Of a stretch of DNA of 64,000 bases, positions 26,631 to 35,944 are shown in pieces. The notes beneath the pieces are model-generated. The model was not told the DNA's origin. It worked only from the letters and a program-made list of their open reading frames with translations, and did no database searches. Both the position numbers and the translations under genes were made by a program. Origin of the DNA: Algoriphagus iocasae (lineage in GTDB: Bacteria; Bacteroidota; Bacteroidia; Cytophagales; Cyclobacteriaceae); the NCBI RefSeq assembly GCF_014206875.1, contig NZ_JACIJO010000001.1:372001-436000 (forward strand), read 5' to 3'. The stretch's first letter is position 1; each line of letters opens with the position of its first letter.

Positions 26631-27974
26631 CTAAATGGATTCTCCGTGTTGGGACATATCTAGACCTATTTCTTCATACTCTTCACGGACTCTTAGCGTC
26701 ACGAATTTGTTGAGAACAAAGAAGATCAGATAACCCATTCCAAAGGAGAAAATACATACTCCGATCAATACTACCATGTGGGAAGCAAATACTCCGATGC
26801 CTCCGTGAAGTAGGCTAGAGCCTTCCTTTCCTGCGAAAATAGCCGTTAGGATCATTCCCATGATACCGCCGATTCCGTGGCAAGCAAATACATCTAAAGT
26901 GTCATCGATTTTCTTCAAGAACTTGGCATTCATTGCCAGATTGGAAACGATCGCACCAATTGCTCCGAAGAAAAAGCTTTCCGGTACGGTAATATATCCA
27001 GCAGCTGGAGTGATTACGACCAGGCCAACTACTGCACCGATGCATGCTTGCAAAGCAGAAATTTTTCTACCCTGAATTCTGTCAAAAAGCACCCAAGTCA
27101 TCATCGCTGTGGCAGAACTGATGGTGGTTGTAGCAAATGCCAAAGCGGCAGTTCCATTGGCACCGAAAGAGGATCCAGCATTAAATCCGAACCAACCAAA
27201 CCAAAGCATTCCTGTTCCAAGGAGAACATAAGTTATGTTAGATGGCTCGTGATTAGGCTTGTTTCTTTTTCCCAAAAACAAGGCGCCAGCCAAAGAAGCC
27301 ATTCCAGCACTGATATGAACGACTGTACCACCAGCGAAATCAAGTACTCCAAAATAGGAACCGATGAGACCATTTGGATGCCAAACCATGTGACAAAGTG
27401 GGGCATAAACAAAAACTGAAAAGATCCCGATGAAGAAAAGGTAACCAATGAATCTGACCCTTTCAGCAAAAGACCCCGTGATGATTGCAGGAGTAATCAC
27501 GGCAAATTTCATCTGGAACAAGGCAAATAGGATAAATGGAATGGATGGCCCCAGTATTTTGTGGGGTAGTTCGGCTACTTGATCAAAAAAGAGGTATTGA
27601 AAAGGATTACCAATCAAACCATATTTCACGCCATCAATGGTGATTCCTATCGGATCTCCGAAGGCCAAACTAAAGCCAACCACCACCCAAAGCATGGTAA
27701 TCACACCTAGAGAAATGAAACTCTGGAGCATGGTAGAAATCAGATTTTTCTTATTGACCATGCCTCCATAAAACAAAGAAAGTCCTGGAGTCATCAATAA
27801 TACCAGACAAGAGGCTGTTAAAAGCCAAGCAATATCCGCAAAAACCAAATCCTCTTCTGTTCCGAAGTTCTCAAGAACAGGCTGGGCATGTTTCCAAAAA
27901 AGGCCTACTACAGGAGCAGCAATTGTGATCAGGAAAGCTAATTTCCATTTAAATTTCATTCCACTTTTTTCCAT
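26631..27974 (-). CDS. amtB: Ammonium transporter (Amt/MEP family)
   Basis: 447 residues with eleven to twelve membrane helices. Family signatures: LSLFYGGMVNKKN, GVLDFAGGTVVHISAG (first pore histidine), WFGWFGFNAGSS, and FACHGIGGIMG (second pore histidine). The C-terminal RVREEYEEIGLDMSQHGES is the GlnK-responsive tail, although no glnK lies nearby. Two starts are possible: ATG at 27974 or ATG at 27959 (MKFKWK). The TATTTTTG element 5 nt before 27974 would favour the second if it is the true -7 box. Confidence 0.93.
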   Translation of the reverse strand: MEKSGMKFKWKLAFLITIAAPVVGLFWKHAQPVLENFGTEEDLVFADIAWLLTASCLVLLMTPGLSLFYGGMVNKKNLISTMLQSFISLGVITMLWVVVGFSLAFGDPIGITIDGVKYGLIGNPFQYLFFDQVAELPHKILGPSIPFILFALFQMKFAVITPAIITGSFAERVRFIGYLFFIGIFSVFVYAPLCHMVWHPNGLIGSYFGVLDFAGGTVVHISAGMASLAGALFLGKRNKPNHEPSNITYVLLGTGMLWFGWFGFNAGSSFGANGTAALAFATTTISSATAMMTWVLFDRIQGRKISALQACIGAVVGLVVITPAAGYITVPESFFFGAIGAIVSNLAMNAKFLKKIDDTLDVFACHGIGGIMGMILTAIFAGKEGSSLLHGGIGVFASHMVVLIGVCIFSFGMGYLIFFVLNKFVTLRVREEYEEIGLDMSQHGESI

Positions 27975-27978
27975 GGCG

Positions 27979-27986
27979 CAAAAATA
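27979..27986 (-). promoter_or_regulatory. Possible -7 element (TATTTTTG) of the ammonium transporter
   Basis: Consensus TAnnTTTG on the minus strand, 4 nt upstream of the annotated ATG. No good TTG is found at -33. It implies an almost leaderless transcript or use of the downstream ATG at 27959. Confidence 0.3.
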
Positions 27987-28129
27987 GTGGTTTTAATTTT
28001 TTATTCTGTATTAGAAAGAAAATTCAGAATAAAAAATCATGTTTTTCGGAATTACAAAGGAAAAGTAAGGTTAAAATTGATTTGATAAATACTTAAAATA
28101 CAGGTTTTTATAGCCGAATATTAGGTGAT

Positions 28130-28321
28130 TCATTCAAATTGAAAAATATCCTCAATGGGCTTTTCAAATAATTTTGACATCTTAAAGGCCGTCGGTAAAC
28201 TCGGATCAAATTTTTCTTTCTCGATGGCATTTATGGTTTGCCTTGAGACTCCGATTATTTCTGCCAAATCTTCCTGAGTCATCCCTTTTGCTGTGCGAAA
28301 ATCTCTGACACGGTTTTTCAT
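28130..28321 (-). CDS. XRE-family regulator (short, YgzD-like)
   Basis: 63 residues, a single Cro/C1 HTH: MKNRVRDFRTAKGMTQEDLA, then EIIGVSRQTINAIEKEKFDP, then SLPTAFKMSKLFEKPIEDIF. This compact type often controls a linked membrane protein. Its start overlaps the stop of the upstream membrane-protein gene by 4 nt, so the two are translationally coupled. The palindromic operator in front of the operon (28727-28748) is its likely binding site. Confidence 0.88.
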   Translation of the reverse strand: MKNRVRDFRTAKGMTQEDLAEIIGVSRQTINAIEKEKFDPSLPTAFKMSKLFEKPIEDIFQFE

Positions 28322-28719
28322 TTGAAGCGTTTTTTACTTATGGACAAGGCTATCATATAGCTGATTGCAATAAACATGACAAGAAAGCTAATGTCTGGTT
28401 CAAAAGGGATTAAATGCAATGTGCCTAGCAGAGAAAATGTAATGCCGACTACTATTCCTAGACCAAGAGAAATCGCCATGCTTTCCAGATGGATTTTCTT
28501 TTCTAATTCATCGAAATGATTGAAAAGGTTTCTGTTGGCCAGAATCATCAATACGCCATTCGCTAAATTAATTACGATAAAGAAGTAGGTGAGGAAGGCA
28601 TTTCCCTCCCAAATAAACATAGGTCCAAATGTTGCGATCATCAAGGTGGCTACCCATGACCAGCTCCAAATGGCAAGTTTTCTTAATCTTTTTTTCCGTT
28701 CCAATTTCATCGTTTCCAT
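28318..28719 (-). CDS. Small membrane protein paired with XRE regulator
   Basis: 133 residues; METMKLERKKRLRKL is a basic cytoplasmic start (ATG at 28719, with a second ATG at 28710). Four predicted helices follow: SWVATLMIATFGPMF, LTYFFIVINLANGVLMIL, SLGLGIVVGITFSLLG and ISFLVMFIAISYMIAL. First gene of the operon with the XRE regulator. Similar pairs are frequent in Bacteroidota. No known activity; perhaps a membrane signal receiver for the regulator (inference). Confidence 0.7.
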   Translation of the reverse strand: METMKLERKKRLRKLAIWSWSWVATLMIATFGPMFIWEGNAFLTYFFIVINLANGVLMILANRNLFNHFDELEKKIHLESMAISLGLGIVVGITFSLLGTLHLIPFEPDISFLVMFIAISYMIALSISKKRFK

Positions 28720-28726
28720 GCTGTTT

Positions 28727-28748
28727 TTTGTAAAGTTAACTTTACAAA
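28727..28748. promoter_or_regulatory. Perfect 22-bp palindromic operator
   Basis: The core TTGTAAAGTTAACTTTACAA reads the same on both strands and extends one more T/A pair on each side. It begins 7 nt upstream of the membrane-protein ATG and overlaps the -7 box of the predicted promoter. Further half-sites TTTACA start at 28761 and 28781, exactly 20 nt apart. Likely the XRE autorepression site. Confidence 0.7.
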
Positions 28749-28774
28749 TGTAAACAAGACTTTACAAAAGTCAA
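28745..28774 (-). promoter_or_regulatory. Promoter of the XRE/membrane-protein operon
   Basis: On the minus strand: TTG (28774-28772), 19 nt, TACATTTG (28752-28745). This is a full match to the Bacteroidota TTG-N19-TAnnTTTG promoter, 25 nt upstream of the ATG. The -7 box shares four bases with the palindromic operator. Confidence 0.65.
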
Positions 28775-28984
28775 GTTTTATTTACATTTTTATTCTTATC
28801 GAGCTAATAGATGAGGTTTTAAAAATTAGTCTTTTCTTAATTGGCCTTTCTAAAATGACTTCTAATTGACAATAGGGACTGGTTTAATTACAAGAGCTTG
28901 CTTTATCGTATAGATTTTTCCAGCAGACTTTTATCAGTTCTTGGAATACATTTTTAACTTGAAAAAAACTAACCGAATAAACAG

Positions 28985-29824
28985 ATGAAATTTTTTGAAT
29001 TACTCCAGGTTGATAGCAAAGTATTGATGATTTTTATCCCTTTTGTTTTATGCGGATGCACAAAAGAAGAGGAGGTTTCCACCACCACAACAGATCCTTT
29101 AGCAAATCTCGAATGGATTGATTTATCCTATGCATTTGATTCTACCACCTTATACTGGCCAAATAATCCGGATGGATTTCAGCACAGAGTGGATGCTGAA
29201 GGAGTGACGGATTTGGGGTATTATTATTCTTCTTACACCATTCTCACTCCTGAGCATGGCGGAACGCACTTGGATGCGCCGATTCATTTTTACGAAAATG
29301 GAGAAACGGTAGATGAACTTCCTCTATCCAAGTTGACCGGAAAAGCTGTGGTGATAGATGTCAGTGAGAAAGCCTTGGCGGATCGGGATTACCTGATCGA
29401 CTCGGTAGCAGTTTTGGCTTGGGAACAAGAGCATGGCAAAATCCCTGCGCAGACGATGGTCTTATTCCGAACTGGATATGGAAAATTTTATCCTGACCGG
29501 AAAGGTTATTTCGGAACGGCAAAAACTGGAACTGAAGCAATACCAGAACTTCATTTCCCGGGGATTCAGCCTGAAACAGCACTTTGGTTGGCAAAGTCCC
29601 GCAATGTAAAAGCTGTGGGTTTGGATACGCCAAGTCTGGATTATGGGCAATCCAAAGACTTTGCGGCACATCAGGCTTTGATGGAAAACCAGATTCCTGG
29701 CTTTGAAAATGTAGCCAATTTGGATCAGCTACCGGCAACAGGAATTTATGTGCTCGCTCTTCCTATGAAAATCAAAGGTGGAAGCGGTGGCCCGCTACGG
29801 ATAATTGCAACAGTTCTGGAATAG
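28985..29824 (+). CDS. Cyclase/kynurenine-formamidase-like metal hydrolase, lipoprotein
   Basis: 279 residues with the lipobox LCGC (Cys24-25). The metal-binding motif HGGTHLDAPIHF (H-x-G-T-H-x-D-x-P-x-H) is the signature of the cyclase family, which hydrolyses amides or esters such as N-formylkynurenine. VLFRTGY, GLDTPSLDYG and AAHQALM complete the fold. Envelope localisation is unusual for a kynurenine enzyme, so the substrate is probably different. Single gene, convergent with the glycan operon. Confidence 0.87.
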   Translation: MKFFELLQVDSKVLMIFIPFVLCGCTKEEEVSTTTTDPLANLEWIDLSYAFDSTTLYWPNNPDGFQHRVDAEGVTDLGYYYSSYTILTPEHGGTHLDAPIHFYENGETVDELPLSKLTGKAVVIDVSEKALADRDYLIDSVAVLAWEQEHGKIPAQTMVLFRTGYGKFYPDRKGYFGTAKTGTEAIPELHFPGIQPETALWLAKSRNVKAVGLDTPSLDYGQSKDFAAHQALMENQIPGFENVANLDQLPATGIYVLALPMKIKGGSGGPLRIIATVLE

Positions 29825-29871
29825 ATGATTTTTACATCATTGATTTTCTGAGGTTTTGGAAGATATTATTT

Positions 29872-30363
29872 TCAAGCATTTTTGAAAGTGAAATACTTCT
29901 GAAGGAGAAAGTTAACCGTCAAAACAATCATCGTAGAGAAGATTTTGGCTAAAGTCGGTTCCATGTTTAGAAAGAGGATCAATCCCTTCAGGATCAGATA
30001 GTCACTCCCCAGGCCTTGTCCGACTACTAGTATGTATTTAAAGAGTTGTTTTCCAGTCTTTTTTGCTCCGGTAGAGGCGCTTCGGAAAGCAAAATTCTTA
30101 CTCAACCAAAAGCCAGTAGGAATGGTGATAAAAAAGGCAAGTAACAAGGCAATAGTATAGGAGGCTATGGTGTATCCATCGATAATCCAGCCTTCTTTCG
30201 GCAAAATAAATTCATAAAAGACAGCAAATAACAGGATGTTTAGAGCTGTATTAATTGCGCCTACTGCCAGGTATGCATACACATCGTAGGCCAGCCATTT
30301 TCTGAAAATGGGATAGAATAGCTGAAGGAAACTTTCAATTCCCCTGTTTAAAAAGGAAGCCAT
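29872..30363 (-). CDS. GtrA-family membrane protein
   Basis: 163 residues with four membrane helices. YLAVGAINTALNILLFAVFYEF and PTGFWLSKNFAFRS are typical GtrA segments. The family is thought to help flip or hand over polyprenyl-linked sugars. Last gene of the seven-gene glycan operon, 1 nt after the glycosyltransferase. The GT2 enzyme at the start of the operon is its natural partner, as in GtrA/GtrB O-antigen glucosylation systems. Confidence 0.85.
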   Translation of the reverse strand: MASFLNRGIESFLQLFYPIFRKWLAYDVYAYLAVGAINTALNILLFAVFYEFILPKEGWIIDGYTIASYTIALLLAFFITIPTGFWLSKNFAFRSASTGAKKTGKQLFKYILVVGQGLGSDYLILKGLILFLNMEPTLAKIFSTMIVLTVNFLLQKYFTFKNA

Positions 30364-30364
30364 A

Positions 30365-31540
30365 TTATTTCCTTATAAGTTGATGGATATGACTTAAGTA
30401 CCATTGTGACAACTCACCCATTGGTAGACCTTTGGCTGCTTTGTAATTTTGATCTTCGATTCTTTTTCTCTCCTCAGGGTTTTCAATCAAATGAGAAACA
30501 GCATTTGCAAGACTTTCTGCATTGTCTGTTTCAAAATAGGCTCCTCCATATCCTTCTTCTTCTACCACTCTTTCCAGGTCATCAATTTTTGGTAAAATAC
30601 AAGCTCTCCCATAGCTGCCTGCCTGGTGCAAAATTCCCGAACTTCCAGTTGTTGTGGTATAGGGAAATATCACAAAGGTACTATCCCAAAAAATTTGGGA
30701 AACCTTCTCCTCTGGGATATATCCTGTGTATTCTACATTGGGTAAATGAGCATATTTACTTTTTAAGCCGTCAATGTAGCCTTTGACATTTGGATTATCT
30801 GTTCCTGCTACGGTGGAAGTGAACTTCAGGTGAGGATATTTCTCTTGTAAGATTTCCATGGCATCAATCATTACCTCCGCTTTTTTATAAGTCCCGAATT
30901 TGCCAAATGCCATCAGGTTGATTTCCTCAGAGTCTTCTGGTACATAATTTCTCTCAGGGAGTTCAAAATTGCCATGGGGCAGCAGGATGACATTATCTGC
31001 TTTGTATTTATCCTTCAAAATGGTCACGTATTGGGATATAGTTACTCCGACCAAATCAGACTTTAGGATAAACTTGGTCAATTGCTCGCCGATCCATAAG
31101 AAGAGCTTTCCTTTTAATTTGCTATTCGCCATTCCGATTGTTTCCAAATTCACTGTTTCTGTGATGTTATGAAGAATGGTCACGGAAGGAATTCCTAATA
31201 ATTTGCACATCCAAGGCGTCAAAAGACCCAGCGCGGCAGGGATTTTTCCCGCTCCGAAAGTCATGAATTGAAGATTTAGTATCACTGCATCCGGCTGAAG
31301 TTCTTTTAGCTTTTTTCTTAGATTCAACACTGTGAATACGCTATCAAAATCCCAGCAAGGGATGATTTCCAAACCTTCGGTGGCATATCTGGAATATTCC
31401 GAATTGTCCTCCAGATTATTGGTAAGGATATAGATTTTTTCAATTTCTTTTTTGCCAAGGAAACTCCTGGTCAAATGGTACCCGTATTCGTTTAGAGTTA
31501 CCTGGCTTGGTGGGTAGGGGGTAATAAATGCTAAATTCAT
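30365..31540 (-). CDS. Glycosyltransferase family 4
   Basis: 391 residues, GT-B fold. The N-terminal domain starts MNLAFITPYPPSQVTLNEYG. The C-terminal domain has MAFGKFGTYKKAEVMIDAMEIL, NVEYTGYIPEEKVSQIF and FPYTTTTGSSGILHQAGSYG, the nucleotide-sugar-binding E-x7-E region in divergent form. Cytoplasmic, retaining transfer of a sugar to a lipid or glycan acceptor; donor unknown. Part of the minus-strand glycan operon, 21 nt after the preceding small membrane protein gene. Confidence 0.87.
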   Translation of the reverse strand: MNLAFITPYPPSQVTLNEYGYHLTRSFLGKKEIEKIYILTNNLEDNSEYSRYATEGLEIIPCWDFDSVFTVLNLRKKLKELQPDAVILNLQFMTFGAGKIPAALGLLTPWMCKLLGIPSVTILHNITETVNLETIGMANSKLKGKLFLWIGEQLTKFILKSDLVGVTISQYVTILKDKYKADNVILLPHGNFELPERNYVPEDSEEINLMAFGKFGTYKKAEVMIDAMEILQEKYPHLKFTSTVAGTDNPNVKGYIDGLKSKYAHLPNVEYTGYIPEEKVSQIFWDSTFVIFPYTTTTGSSGILHQAGSYGRACILPKIDDLERVVEEEGYGGAYFETDNAESLANAVSHLIENPEERKRIEDQNYKAAKGLPMGELSQWYLSHIHQLIRK

Positions 31541-31561
31541 ATGCTGTGAATTTTAATTTTC

Positions 31562-32098
31562 TTAGTCAATAAATCTAATGCCATCCAGTCTCCAATTGTC
31601 TCCTTGTAACAGCAGACTGATTGCAATTTTGGAAGTAAAGTTTTCTGTGGTTCCATCGGGAAACTCCAGACTGAATTGGGCTTCCTGATCCAGAATGTTA
31701 CAGGAAAGTCCATCTCTTGACCAGGTTTGCACCTGAAGTGAATGGCTTAAATTCTTTCTCTTGATAGTTCCAGAAGGTCCCTCTTTGTAATTTTTTGCGA
31801 GGTGCAGATAAAATCTTTCTGTCAATCTTTCCTTGCTAGGTTTTGGATTAGGATGCTGATAGAGTTCATTTAAGTGTGCCCAAATCGCAGCATAATCCTT
31901 CTTTAATTTTTCTAATTGCTCTTCGGTTGGGATTTCAGTGGAAACCACTTCCAATTGAATGGCAGGGTTTGAATTTGCTGCCAAAGAATCATATCGAAGG
32001 AAATATGGGATGTCGTCATTCTTTTCCTGAAGTCTGGCCATGGAAGCCAAAAGAACTCCCACTATCAGCAAGAAACCTAAGAATATCCATCTGGTCAT
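31562..32098 (-). CDS. Single-pass membrane protein of unknown function in glycan operon
   Basis: 178 residues. N-terminal helix IFLGFLLIVGVLLASMARL with a basic start, then a soluble extracytoplasmic region. The end (NFTSKIAISLLLQGDNWRLDGIRFID) resembles NTF2-like or ketosteroid-isomerase-type accessory domains, but this is only an impression. Its start overlaps the stop of the upstream lipoprotein gene by 4 nt. Function not recognised; its place in the operon suggests a role next to the GT-C enzyme. Confidence 0.7.
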   Translation of the reverse strand: MTRWIFLGFLLIVGVLLASMARLQEKNDDIPYFLRYDSLAANSNPAIQLEVVSTEIPTEEQLEKLKKDYAAIWAHLNELYQHPNPKPSKERLTERFYLHLAKNYKEGPSGTIKRKNLSHSLQVQTWSRDGLSCNILDQEAQFSLEFPDGTTENFTSKIAISLLLQGDNWRLDGIRFID

Positions 32099-32919
32099 GG
32101 CTTAGAAAGAGTTAAGGTGGAAGATGAAATATGGGCGATTTTCGCAGTTACGTTTGCGTTTTTGACTCTAGAAAGAGGAAAGGTTAATTGGCTGTAAGCC
32201 TCTTGAACTACTGCCTCTAAGCGGGTTGTTTTTCCATCTTTTTCAAATGAGAAAATGACTAAAGTTCCGTTGGCAACTGTGTTCTGAAATTGATCCATTA
32301 AAGGTCCAGCTTTGATGGTCAAAGATTGATTTATCTGGTCTACAGAATAGCTTAAAGGAATCTCTTTGACAGTTCCTGGATCTACATAATAGCTGGAAAC
32401 TGCAGTGCCTGTGATCCCTTTGAAAATCCCTGTCTTTGGGCTTAGCTCCAGATAGTTTTCCTGGAAAAAGATTCCATCTGTTACTTCGGTCAAATTTCCT
32501 GATTGATCAAAAGCATATAGGATTTGCTGTTGAACCATCGAAGAATCTGTATTTACCGTCTTTGGACTTCTTAGATCCTCCAATTGAATTTCAGAGCCCT
32601 GATTTTTCAAATAGATTGGAAAATTGAAATGCTGGTCTTCATGATAGAGAGTGATATAAGCAAAGCCTTCGATTACTCCTTCTTTTGGTGTCAAAAGAAC
32701 GGTGAGTTGACCGTTTTCCTGAGTGAATTCTGGATAGATGATGTGAACAGGAGTTTGGATGGAGACGGCCCAGTTTTCACCTTCCACCTCAAACTTCAAA
32801 CTGTCTTGATGAGTCAAATGCATGCTTTCTGGATTGATGAAAACAGGCTGTTTGACCGCTACTTTTTGACAAGCAAAAAGGCTCAAAACCAAAAAGAAAT
32901 GGTAGCTCGTGTTTTTCAT
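32095..32919 (-). CDS. Putative lipoprotein of unknown function in glycan operon
   Basis: The ATG at 32919 is preferred over 32949 because it gives the lipobox LSLFAC and a 4-nt overlap with the upstream gene's stop. 274 residues. The mature part is beta-rich (FINPESMHLTHQDSLKFEVEG, TIKAGPLMDQFQNTVANGTLV). The latter phrase is the kind seen in Ig-like domains of bacterial surface proteins. No enzyme motif seen. Translationally coupled to neighbours on both sides, so it probably works with the large membrane protein. Confidence 0.72.
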   Translation of the reverse strand: MKNTSYHFFLVLSLFACQKVAVKQPVFINPESMHLTHQDSLKFEVEGENWAVSIQTPVHIIYPEFTQENGQLTVLLTPKEGVIEGFAYITLYHEDQHFNFPIYLKNQGSEIQLEDLRSPKTVNTDSSMVQQQILYAFDQSGNLTEVTDGIFFQENYLELSPKTGIFKGITGTAVSSYYVDPGTVKEIPLSYSVDQINQSLTIKAGPLMDQFQNTVANGTLVIFSFEKDGKTTRLEAVVQEAYSQLTFPLSRVKNANVTAKIAHISSSTLTLSKP

Positions 32920-35900
32920 TGTAAATAGATTTCTTGTGAGATGAAGCAATGCGGTAAGAAGCTGATCCTTTCAGTGGAGGAATTTTTGTTTTCCAGCAAT
33001 TCACGGGATTGACCGTTAATTTTTAGTTGTATTGGGATCTCAGAAATGATTTTGGATGTGGATTCAATTTTTTGGAAAGGGATCTCGAAATTTGCCTCAA
33101 GTCCACTTCTAATAGATTTTGGATAAGTCCAAAGGTCCACTTGTACAATTCTTCCCAAAGAATCCTTTTCTGAAATCAATACTCCCGGAATCGTGATTTC
33201 GGCTGTAAAAGGGTTTTTCATGGTAGCCTCAAATAGGGAAGATTGACTTCCTTCATTCAGGACTTTATAAGAAAGTTCCCCGCCTCTGATGTAGCCACGC
33301 TCACTGATGTCCGTTTCGAGTTCCAAATAGATGGATTTGATCTTTTTGTCGCCGTCTATCTCTTGAACTCCCAATGGAACTTCAAACCAAGTAGAAGCTT
33401 TTGGAGCCAGGTTGTAATGGATTTTTCTTTGTGGGAAAAAGCTTACAGTACTGTCATTTTCATAGGTGATTACTGCTTTCAAAGCCAGTGTAATCGGAAT
33501 ATTGTCAGCATTGATCAGTTCACCTGTAAGGTTCAATTCTTCTCCAACCTGCACCAAATTGGCCTGATAAAATCCAGCAAATGGTTTTTTGATTCGGTCA
33601 TCTTTTACAGTCGGGAAACTGCTGACTACTCGCTTTCCCATTTTCTTGAAAAGTGTGTAAGTATAGGTGATGACTTGCTCTTCAGGAATTTCCAGCTCAA
33701 GCTGTGGAGGAAGGATAAACCATTTGTTATCCATCTTCTCCAAGTTTATTTCTTCTTCTTTTTCTCTTGGACCAAGAGAAGTTCTCCAAGTGGTATGAAC
33801 CTTCATTTTGGCAGAATTGTCTTTCAATTCCAGCGTGTCAATCTTCAGATGATCCAGTTTGGCAAATGATGGTAAAAGTCCACCGTCGCTGACAGATTTT
33901 TCCAATAGATATTGATCCAAGCTATAAGCAGGTCCTGGTTTAAAGAACTGGAAAGCTTCCTCAAATCGCTGGAAATCCAAGTGATTGAAATGGGAATAGA
34001 TCGTGGTTGTTGGGTCTTTTTGCTCATCAGTCAATAAGAGTTCATAGATCTGGAAGATCAAAAAGCTGCTGAATAGGATAAATGGAATCCAAGCTGAAGA
34101 ATGAATGACAGGCTTTGGATAAATAGAAACTTCTTCCTCTGCGATCAATTCATTTTGGGTTTTCTTGAAATAAAACAAGTAAACCAAAGTCAGAAGAATG
34201 GCCACTGAAAGTGTTGTTAAAGGAAGAGCTCCCCAAAGTTTTTTAAGCAATGGATTTAGGTCAGTTGGCTTGATCGGTTGGATCGTGGAGATATTGCCTT
34301 TTTCCCAAACCATGATCCCGTTTTCCAAACGGATAGTTCTGTTCCATCCTGAATAAAACAGCAAAGGATCATAATATCGATCGTTGCTGAAAACATATTT
34401 AAGTTGGTATTTTTCAGCTAGGGTCAGGAAGTCATTCAAAGATGCCATTCCATCTTCCATCAGATATTTTGCGTTTTCCAATCGCTCAACCGCTCTGGAA
34501 GTCATTTCTGGAAGCCTTCTTGCCGAATGGTAATTTCCATCGATGGTGGCTGCCAAGGTATTTGATGATAGCCAAGCCATTTGATCCCCAAAACCTAAAG
34601 TCAGGTATCTCCAACGCATATGATCATCACGATTCAGGAAATTGATAATTGGTTCAATTTCAACTGATTTCGGCTGCAAAGGACGAAAGCTAGCCAGGTG
34701 GAAGATGTAAATAATAAATAGTAAGTAAGAAAAGCCACTCAATCCAGAGATTAGGAAATGGGAAGTTTCTCCATATTTTGCAGTCCAATAATTTTTGACT
34801 GTTCCTCCGATGAAGGATACCAAGAAATGGCTGATGTAAGGGATTGCAATAATAGAAGCCCAAAACCCGAATCTGTCTAATGTCAGAATGTTGAAGGCAT
34901 TTTCTCCCAAAATCATTTTCGGCAAAGGAGTGGTGCCACCGCTTCCCAAAAGCAAGCAGGTGTAGAAAGAAACTGCCCAACCCAAATGTCTTTTCTTGCG
35001 CGTAATCAGGAAAGAGATTGCTGGAAGAAGGGCGAAAATCAGCAAAAGCGGAATGATATAAAATACAAGTCCTGAGCTGGTTTCTTCCAGAAAATTGTCT
35101 CTGGATCCATGAGGAATAGAAACTTGAGTAATAGGATCAGTACGACTCCAGTACCAGTAAGGGAAGATCAATGAAATGGCCAGAAAGATTGTCGAGAATC
35201 CGAAAAGCAGGATTTCTTTCTTTTTCTTCCAAACCACAACGATAAGACCAGGAAGAAAACCTCCGAAAATGCTTTTTTTTCCCAATTCCGGATTGCCATC
35301 AATACCCGCCATCAACATGGCTGGAGCGATAAAGAAAACCATCCCGAAAATTGCGGTCACATGATGTGAACTGACAGTCACGGCAATGAATGCCAATGAC
35401 ATCAATAGATATCTCCAATCGGAGGTTTTGATGTATTGGTAAAGGAAGGGTAATGCATTCAATAGAAATGCAAGTCCTGTCAATGTTGGCACCTGGCCAT
35501 AAACATGCAGAGTTTCAACCAAGGAACTTAAAACTACTGCTAAGATGGCCGCTACTCCGGCTGTTTGTTTGGAGTAGAACATTTTTGTGAACCTGTAAAC
35601 TCCAAGTATCAGTGCTTCGAAAATACAGATGGCATAGATAGCAAAAGCGATTTTCAATGGGAAAATCTTACTGATCAGTGCTATTAACTGATGAACTAAA
35701 GGGGGATAACTGATGGTCAAAAAGCCGGTGTACCAGCGATATTCCCAAGGTTCGAACCAGAATCTTGAATAGTGATCCGCAAAAAACATGTGCACATAGG
35801 CATCATAAGTTTGCGGCAAAGTGAAGTACACAATGATCCCATGAGTAAGGAGTCCAAGGGACAAGGCCACTAGAAGAAGCCTTTTCCCAAGAAATTCACT

Positions 35901-35927
35901 CCATAGCACATGATCTTGATTTTTCAC
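32916..35927 (-). CDS. Large GT-C-like membrane protein with extracytoplasmic C-terminal region
   Basis: 1003 residues. About twelve helices lie in residues 15-430, with a periplasmic loop after the first carrying TYDAYVHMFFADHYSRFW; Asp and His in this loop recall the catalytic first loop of GT-C glycosyltransferases. After another helix near 575 and one near 645, a ~340-residue soluble, beta-rich region follows. GT-C enzymes use polyprenyl-phosphate sugars on the outer face of the inner membrane. The polyprenyl-sugar synthase would be the GT2 of this operon. The C-terminal part may bind the acceptor. Not matched to a named family. Confidence 0.7.
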   Translation of the reverse strand: MKNQDHVLWSEFLGKRLLLVALSLGLLTHGIIVYFTLPQTYDAYVHMFFADHYSRFWFEPWEYRWYTGFLTISYPPLVHQLIALISKIFPLKIAFAIYAICIFEALILGVYRFTKMFYSKQTAGVAAILAVVLSSLVETLHVYGQVPTLTGLAFLLNALPFLYQYIKTSDWRYLLMSLAFIAVTVSSHHVTAIFGMVFFIAPAMLMAGIDGNPELGKKSIFGGFLPGLIVVVWKKKKEILLFGFSTIFLAISLIFPYWYWSRTDPITQVSIPHGSRDNFLEETSSGLVFYIIPLLLIFALLPAISFLITRKKRHLGWAVSFYTCLLLGSGGTTPLPKMILGENAFNILTLDRFGFWASIIAIPYISHFLVSFIGGTVKNYWTAKYGETSHFLISGLSGFSYLLFIIYIFHLASFRPLQPKSVEIEPIINFLNRDDHMRWRYLTLGFGDQMAWLSSNTLAATIDGNYHSARRLPEMTSRAVERLENAKYLMEDGMASLNDFLTLAEKYQLKYVFSNDRYYDPLLFYSGWNRTIRLENGIMVWEKGNISTIQPIKPTDLNPLLKKLWGALPLTTLSVAILLTLVYLFYFKKTQNELIAEEEVSIYPKPVIHSSAWIPFILFSSFLIFQIYELLLTDEQKDPTTTIYSHFNHLDFQRFEEAFQFFKPGPAYSLDQYLLEKSVSDGGLLPSFAKLDHLKIDTLELKDNSAKMKVHTTWRTSLGPREKEEEINLEKMDNKWFILPPQLELEIPEEQVITYTYTLFKKMGKRVVSSFPTVKDDRIKKPFAGFYQANLVQVGEELNLTGELINADNIPITLALKAVITYENDSTVSFFPQRKIHYNLAPKASTWFEVPLGVQEIDGDKKIKSIYLELETDISERGYIRGGELSYKVLNEGSQSSLFEATMKNPFTAEITIPGVLISEKDSLGRIVQVDLWTYPKSIRSGLEANFEIPFQKIESTSKIISEIPIQLKINGQSRELLENKNSSTERISFLPHCFISQEIYLQ

Positions 35928-35944
35928 TTAATTTTCTAGGTTGA

